Origin: Rhea pennata
Taxonomy: Eukaryota > Chordata > Aves > Rheiformes > Rheidae
Direction: 5' to 3'
DNA: 64,000 nt
Assembly: GCF_028389875.1 (NCBI RefSeq)
Contig: NC_084676.1
Location: 5,642,001-5,706,000 of the forward strand
Shown piece after piece: positions 54,420-64,000 of the stretch (position 1 is the first letter of the stretch; every line of letters starts with the position of its first letter). The position numbers and the translations under genes were made by a program. The notes beneath the pieces were generated by a model. The model saw only the letters and a list, made by a program, of their open reading frames with translations, was not told the DNA's origin and did no database searches.

Positions 54420-55341
54420 TGGTGACTGTAATGTGATTGTCTCAGTTTCTCGACCAAACAAACACACTAATAATTTTTAAATCTGAAACAGTGATTGTGC
54501 CTTCTGGCTGATGTATGTACAGGGTGATCTGACGTGGTGCCCATTTGCAATAGTGTAACACAATGCCCACAGCTCTACTGGAACTGATACCAACAAACTA
54601 CTGAATCTAAACAGACTACACCCTGTAACTGTGTTATACTGTCCACAATGGAAATCTTCAAAGACAAACAGAGTATGAAATTTATTTGTAGTGATTTATA
54701 GCCACCGTTTCGAATGTAACTTTACACTCTGCCCTCTTTGAATAAGTTAAACTCCAGGCCAGACAAATGGAGGGTTGGAGTGCAAGTGCGGTTTTGTTAT
54801 TTTTAAATATATTTTTCTTTACTATTTCCAGTGCGCTCCCACTTGCATTCTCATTTTCCTCCAGTTGCTACACACAAATCACCCCAAAGTCATGTTTTAA
54901 ATGCACCTGTATTTTGCTTTAAATGAAAACCTCTTGGATATTTATCAAACAAGCAGTCTGAATCATTTGTGTTTCATCAGCTGGTTAGTGAAAGTGGCCC
55001 ACTTGGATTTCTTAGTTTGCTCACGTGTGAATGGAGTGAGGTAATACAATATGAGGCCTTCTTTTTATTTTTCTTTAGACCCAGAACAAGTGGGTAATAT
55101 TTCAGGGGTACTTTTTAATTTGTATGCTTAGAGTTTTCAGTCTGGCTTTAGTCCACTTCAGGATGTGGTTTTTAATCACTTGAACAGTAGCATTTAACTC
55201 AAAAAATATGAGCTTTTTGCCACTTACTATCCCAAAGTAGCTCAGCCTAGTGCCCCCATTTAGGTCTTCATCTCCTTAGGAGAGGAGATAACAGTTGTGA
55301 CTACTGATTCATCCAGCAAAGGATGACAGCAGATTAATTTG

Positions 55342-61232
<5,891 letters not shown>

Positions 61233-62071
61233 CTACAGAAAAAGAAAAAAGGTAATACATATTTACTGTCTTTCAGCATCTGACCTATGAGAAGGCACTT
61301 TAAAAAAGAAGAGTTTACTGAAGAGGCAGTACTGTTAAAATAATAAAAAGAGACATAAAGTCATCAGTTTGGGGCTAAAACTGCTCAGGAAAATGGACAG
61401 ATTGTCAGATACGAGGATGTGCTTCTGCATAGAAATCAATATGCTGATGCTGAAAACAAAGTGTAGGGTATCAGTGTCTTGGCTACCCTCCTGTAAGTAG
61501 GATTTTTTTTTTCTTTTGAGATGCAGAGGAGTTAGATAAATGACCTGACCTCTATTTACTCTAGCAGTTGTAATTCATGACCATTACCGTGAAACATATG
61601 AAACCAAGCAGAGAATGACAACGCTGGCTTGCTTAAAGCAACAGATTCAAAGAAGGGAAGTGGAAAATGCTATGTGATTTTAAGTATTTAAGACAAAGTT
61701 TTATGATTGAAGTGTCTTAATTAGGCTAATTAAAATGCAATATCATATTTTCATTTGAGAAATAATGATTAGAAATGAATTACCTGTTTCCTCTTGAACC
61801 TTTTATCAGGTTTATCATGCATTTTTGGTTTCGGGGGAATATCAAAAGACAAGAACCATGAACAAAAAATTTCCTAATAAAACACTAGTCAACTTCAGTT
61901 GCCTAATTGAAACATATCAATATGCAAGATCAGGCACAAAAGGATTCCTGACAGCTGCAACACTTCAGATTTCAGATCATTTTTGTATGTGCTATGCACA
62001 GAGCCTAAAACGAAGCAGAGAGCTACTGCCTCTTTGTAGCTCATGTCAGAACTTAAAACAACATCACGTAC
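61233..62071 (-). other. TENM2: TENM2 intron
   Basis: The intron is bounded by donor AAA|GTACGTG (62,071) and acceptor CTGTAG (61,233), in phase 0. It is AT-rich, and I see no feature inside. Confidence 0.9.
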
Positions 62072-62368
62072 TTTTTCGAGGTAGGTGTAACTCCAGACTT
62101 TCCCATCTGCAAACATGCGCGATATGATTCGGCCTTGCTTATCTATATCTGTTCGCTCGCTCATAGCACCCCGCTGCAGCCCAGCCAGTCGTCCGTTGAA
62201 GAAGTAAGACACGTTGACGGCAGCCAGGCCACTGCTGGGTAGCCAAAGGAAAGGACGTCCCAGCTGATCATAAATTATCCTCAGTGTAAATTTGCGGTGA
62301 TCATCATAGATTTTTTCTGTGCGTATGTTCCGGTCGTAATCGATGGACAGTAAGTTCCTTCCATGGAC
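62072..62368 (-). CDS. TENM2: Teneurin-2 exon, YD-shell segment
   Basis: This is a 297-base exon (99 codons, phase 0 to phase 0). The acceptor TGTCCATAG|GTC is at 62,370-62,369. The reading begins [19 protein letters not shown], passes [13 protein letters not shown], a VNVSYFF sequon and [16 protein letters not shown], and ends SYTYLEK before the donor GTACGTG. It joins in frame to SMVLLL of the next exon. It belongs to the extracellular YD-repeat shell of teneurin-2. With the three downstream exons it accounts for 935 codons including the stop, the last third of the roughly 2,770-residue protein. All upstream exons lie beyond the right edge. Confidence 0.95.
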
Positions 62369-64000
62369 CTATGGACACAAAAGAAGGCCATATTCAGCAA
62401 CCAGTGAGCACTAAACCTGTAAGAATTTTCATGCTGAAAATAGTAAGCATAAAGGAGAACTAAATTTCCCCAAATTTTCAAAAAGTGTAGTCGATTTAGC
62501 CACCTGAAGTTCTATAGCTGCAACACTTTGCCTCTGAATTTCTTTCATTAACACTTTATTTATTTATTTTCCAAACATTCAGCAGATCCCTCAGCAACCT
62601 AATTATATGGGATGTGTCTGATTTCTTCTGTTTAGAAGTCTTGATCGTACAGGCTGGGAATTTTAGACTTCTAATGTTTTGCAAGATATCCTTCACAACA
62701 AGTGAGAACAAAAGTTCTAAATACTTAAGTAAAATGTTTTTTGCTTTTCATTTTTCGGGTAAAATTTCTAAATCAAAGTGTTTTAATTCCACAGTTGCCC
62801 TTTTTTTTTTTTTTTTTTTTTTAATACATGAGCAAAACAGAAAGAATGGAGTGTAAGAAATGCAGAGGTTTCCAGTGAAAATGCTGTAATAAGAGATACT
62901 TAACTATATTCACTGGAGGCTGAGCAACAGAATTCAGGCTAATGCTGTAATCTGATAAAGCTTCCTAAGCAATTTAATTGTAGATGCGTCATTAATAAAG
63001 TAGAAGCCTTCAAATTAGGTATCATTTGACAGCAATGACTACTTAGAAAATATTCATCAGTTTCTGGGAATTTGTTCTTCAGCTTATATTTTATAGTAGC
63101 TTTGATTAAGCAACATTTTCTGTTATCCAAAATTAAACTGCACATCAAACAATATGTAAATTAACCCTGAGCCTTTCTTGAAGACATAAAAGTTATTTTG
63201 AGATATTTTCACTGGCAGGGTAAACCCAATTCCCATCCCACCCTACTCCGCAGGAATTCAGTTATACAAAAAGCAATTTTAGAATTAATACAGTTTTGCG
63301 TTTATAAAGAAATAATTATTTTAAATTATCATTCATTATCCTTATCCTCAACTTTTCCATTAATAAAACTTAGCTCTTTAACACAGTTTTCTTTTCCTCA
63401 GTGGGCACTCATTATAAAAAGTTTTTTTCTGTAGGTTTTCCCAAAGGTTTTGCATTGGAAACTTTTCTCTCGATTCAAATTAGAGTATTTTTTTAAAACA
63501 TCTTGGCAAAATAAATCATATTCTGCAATCCCATTTTAATGGGAATAAAACTATAGAAGCCAAACTCAACATCAGCACTTTCATAACTGGTTATTTTTGT
63601 TTTGTACATGCAAACTCAGTCTTGATGACAGAGACCTCAGAAGAGAGCTTCAGCTTCAGTCAGCTAACGATGAGCCTGAAAGATTATGATTTCCTAAGGA
63701 TAGGCAAATTTTGAAAAAAAGGCGTTCAAAAAGATTGAAAGGGAACAATTAAAAAATTGTTTTTTAAGAACTTTTAAACCTTCATGAAGTGGTCAGGCTT
63801 CTTTGGGTTTTTTCCTCCCCCTACAGTAACTGCAATCTGCATGCAGAAAAGTCTGACTCTAGGTGTCCCCCTTTTATCTCAAAAGCTTTATTAAGGTTAC
63901 TAGTTTTTTTGCCATACTGAAGTACTAGTTTTCTGAAATGATTACCCAGAAGAAGAGCTATGCACACACACAAACATTACTTGCAGAATAAAGAAGCACC
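62369..64000 (-). other. TENM2: TENM2 intron, 3' part (runs off the right edge)
   Basis: AT-rich intronic DNA with a T22 run at 62,801-62,822 and a short CA run at about 63,962-63,972. I looked for a preceding teneurin exon and did not recognise one, so the next upstream exon is presumably outside the window. Confidence 0.8.

Larger units (their letters stand above)
54200..55341 (-). other. TENM2: TENM2 3' untranslated region (end approximate)
   Basis: This is AT-rich sequence directly downstream of the TENM2 stop codon, inferred to be the 3' UTR. Three AATAAA hexamers occur on the minus strand: at 55,064-55,069, 54,681-54,686 and 54,222-54,227. The last gives a UTR of about 1.1 kb and I place the end 20 or so bases beyond it. 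The stretch contains an A37 run in transcript sense. The actual polyadenylation site or sites need transcript data, and a longer form reaching into the GC-rich DNA beyond is possible. Confidence 0.6.

Overview
The window looks like ordinary nuclear DNA of a bird. The evidence is split vertebrate genes with canonical GT..AG introns, a CpG-island promoter, a 5'-truncated CR1 LINE of the avian type, and otherwise low interspersed-repeat content with many microsatellites. I cannot fix the species. In chicken this gene pair is expected on chromosome 13, but that comes from memory and not from the sequence.

Two protein-coding genes are recognisable, both on the minus strand. At the right (54.2-64.0 kb) are the last four exons of teneurin-2 (TENM2). 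They encode the C-terminal 934 residues: YD-repeat shell, Rhs-associated core, Tox-GHH domain and the TCAP-2 peptide. They are followed by a 3' UTR of about 1.1 kb. In the middle (32,319-32,437) is the first coding exon of WWC1 (KIBRA), carrying the first WW domain, inside a strong CpG island (about 31.9-33.3 kb). Everything to the left (1-32,318) is the 5' part of WWC1 intron 1, in which I see no further exon. The order TENM2 then WWC1 in the same orientation, with no DCTD between them, fits the human 5q34 arrangement and separates this locus from the paralogous TENM3-DCTD-WWC2 region.

The 22.9 kb between the WWC1 start codon and the TENM2 stop codon holds no gene I can name. It contains a CR1 3' fragment (46.38-47.39 kb) whose interior has expanded into a 107-bp GA microsatellite, a degenerate 21-bp minisatellite near 48.7 kb, and several poly-G/C and poly-A/T runs. 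It also holds an orphan CpG-rich island at 50.56-51.33 kb, with a neighbouring coding-like 144-bp segment on the minus strand that could be an unrecognised exon.

The two genes are linked by position only; nothing in the sequence implies a shared pathway. I found no CRISPR array, operon, tRNA, rRNA or viral gene, and no convincing new biological system. The most useful leads are the orphan CpG island with its candidate exon, the upstream start codons in the WWC1 leader, and the CR1-born microsatellite.
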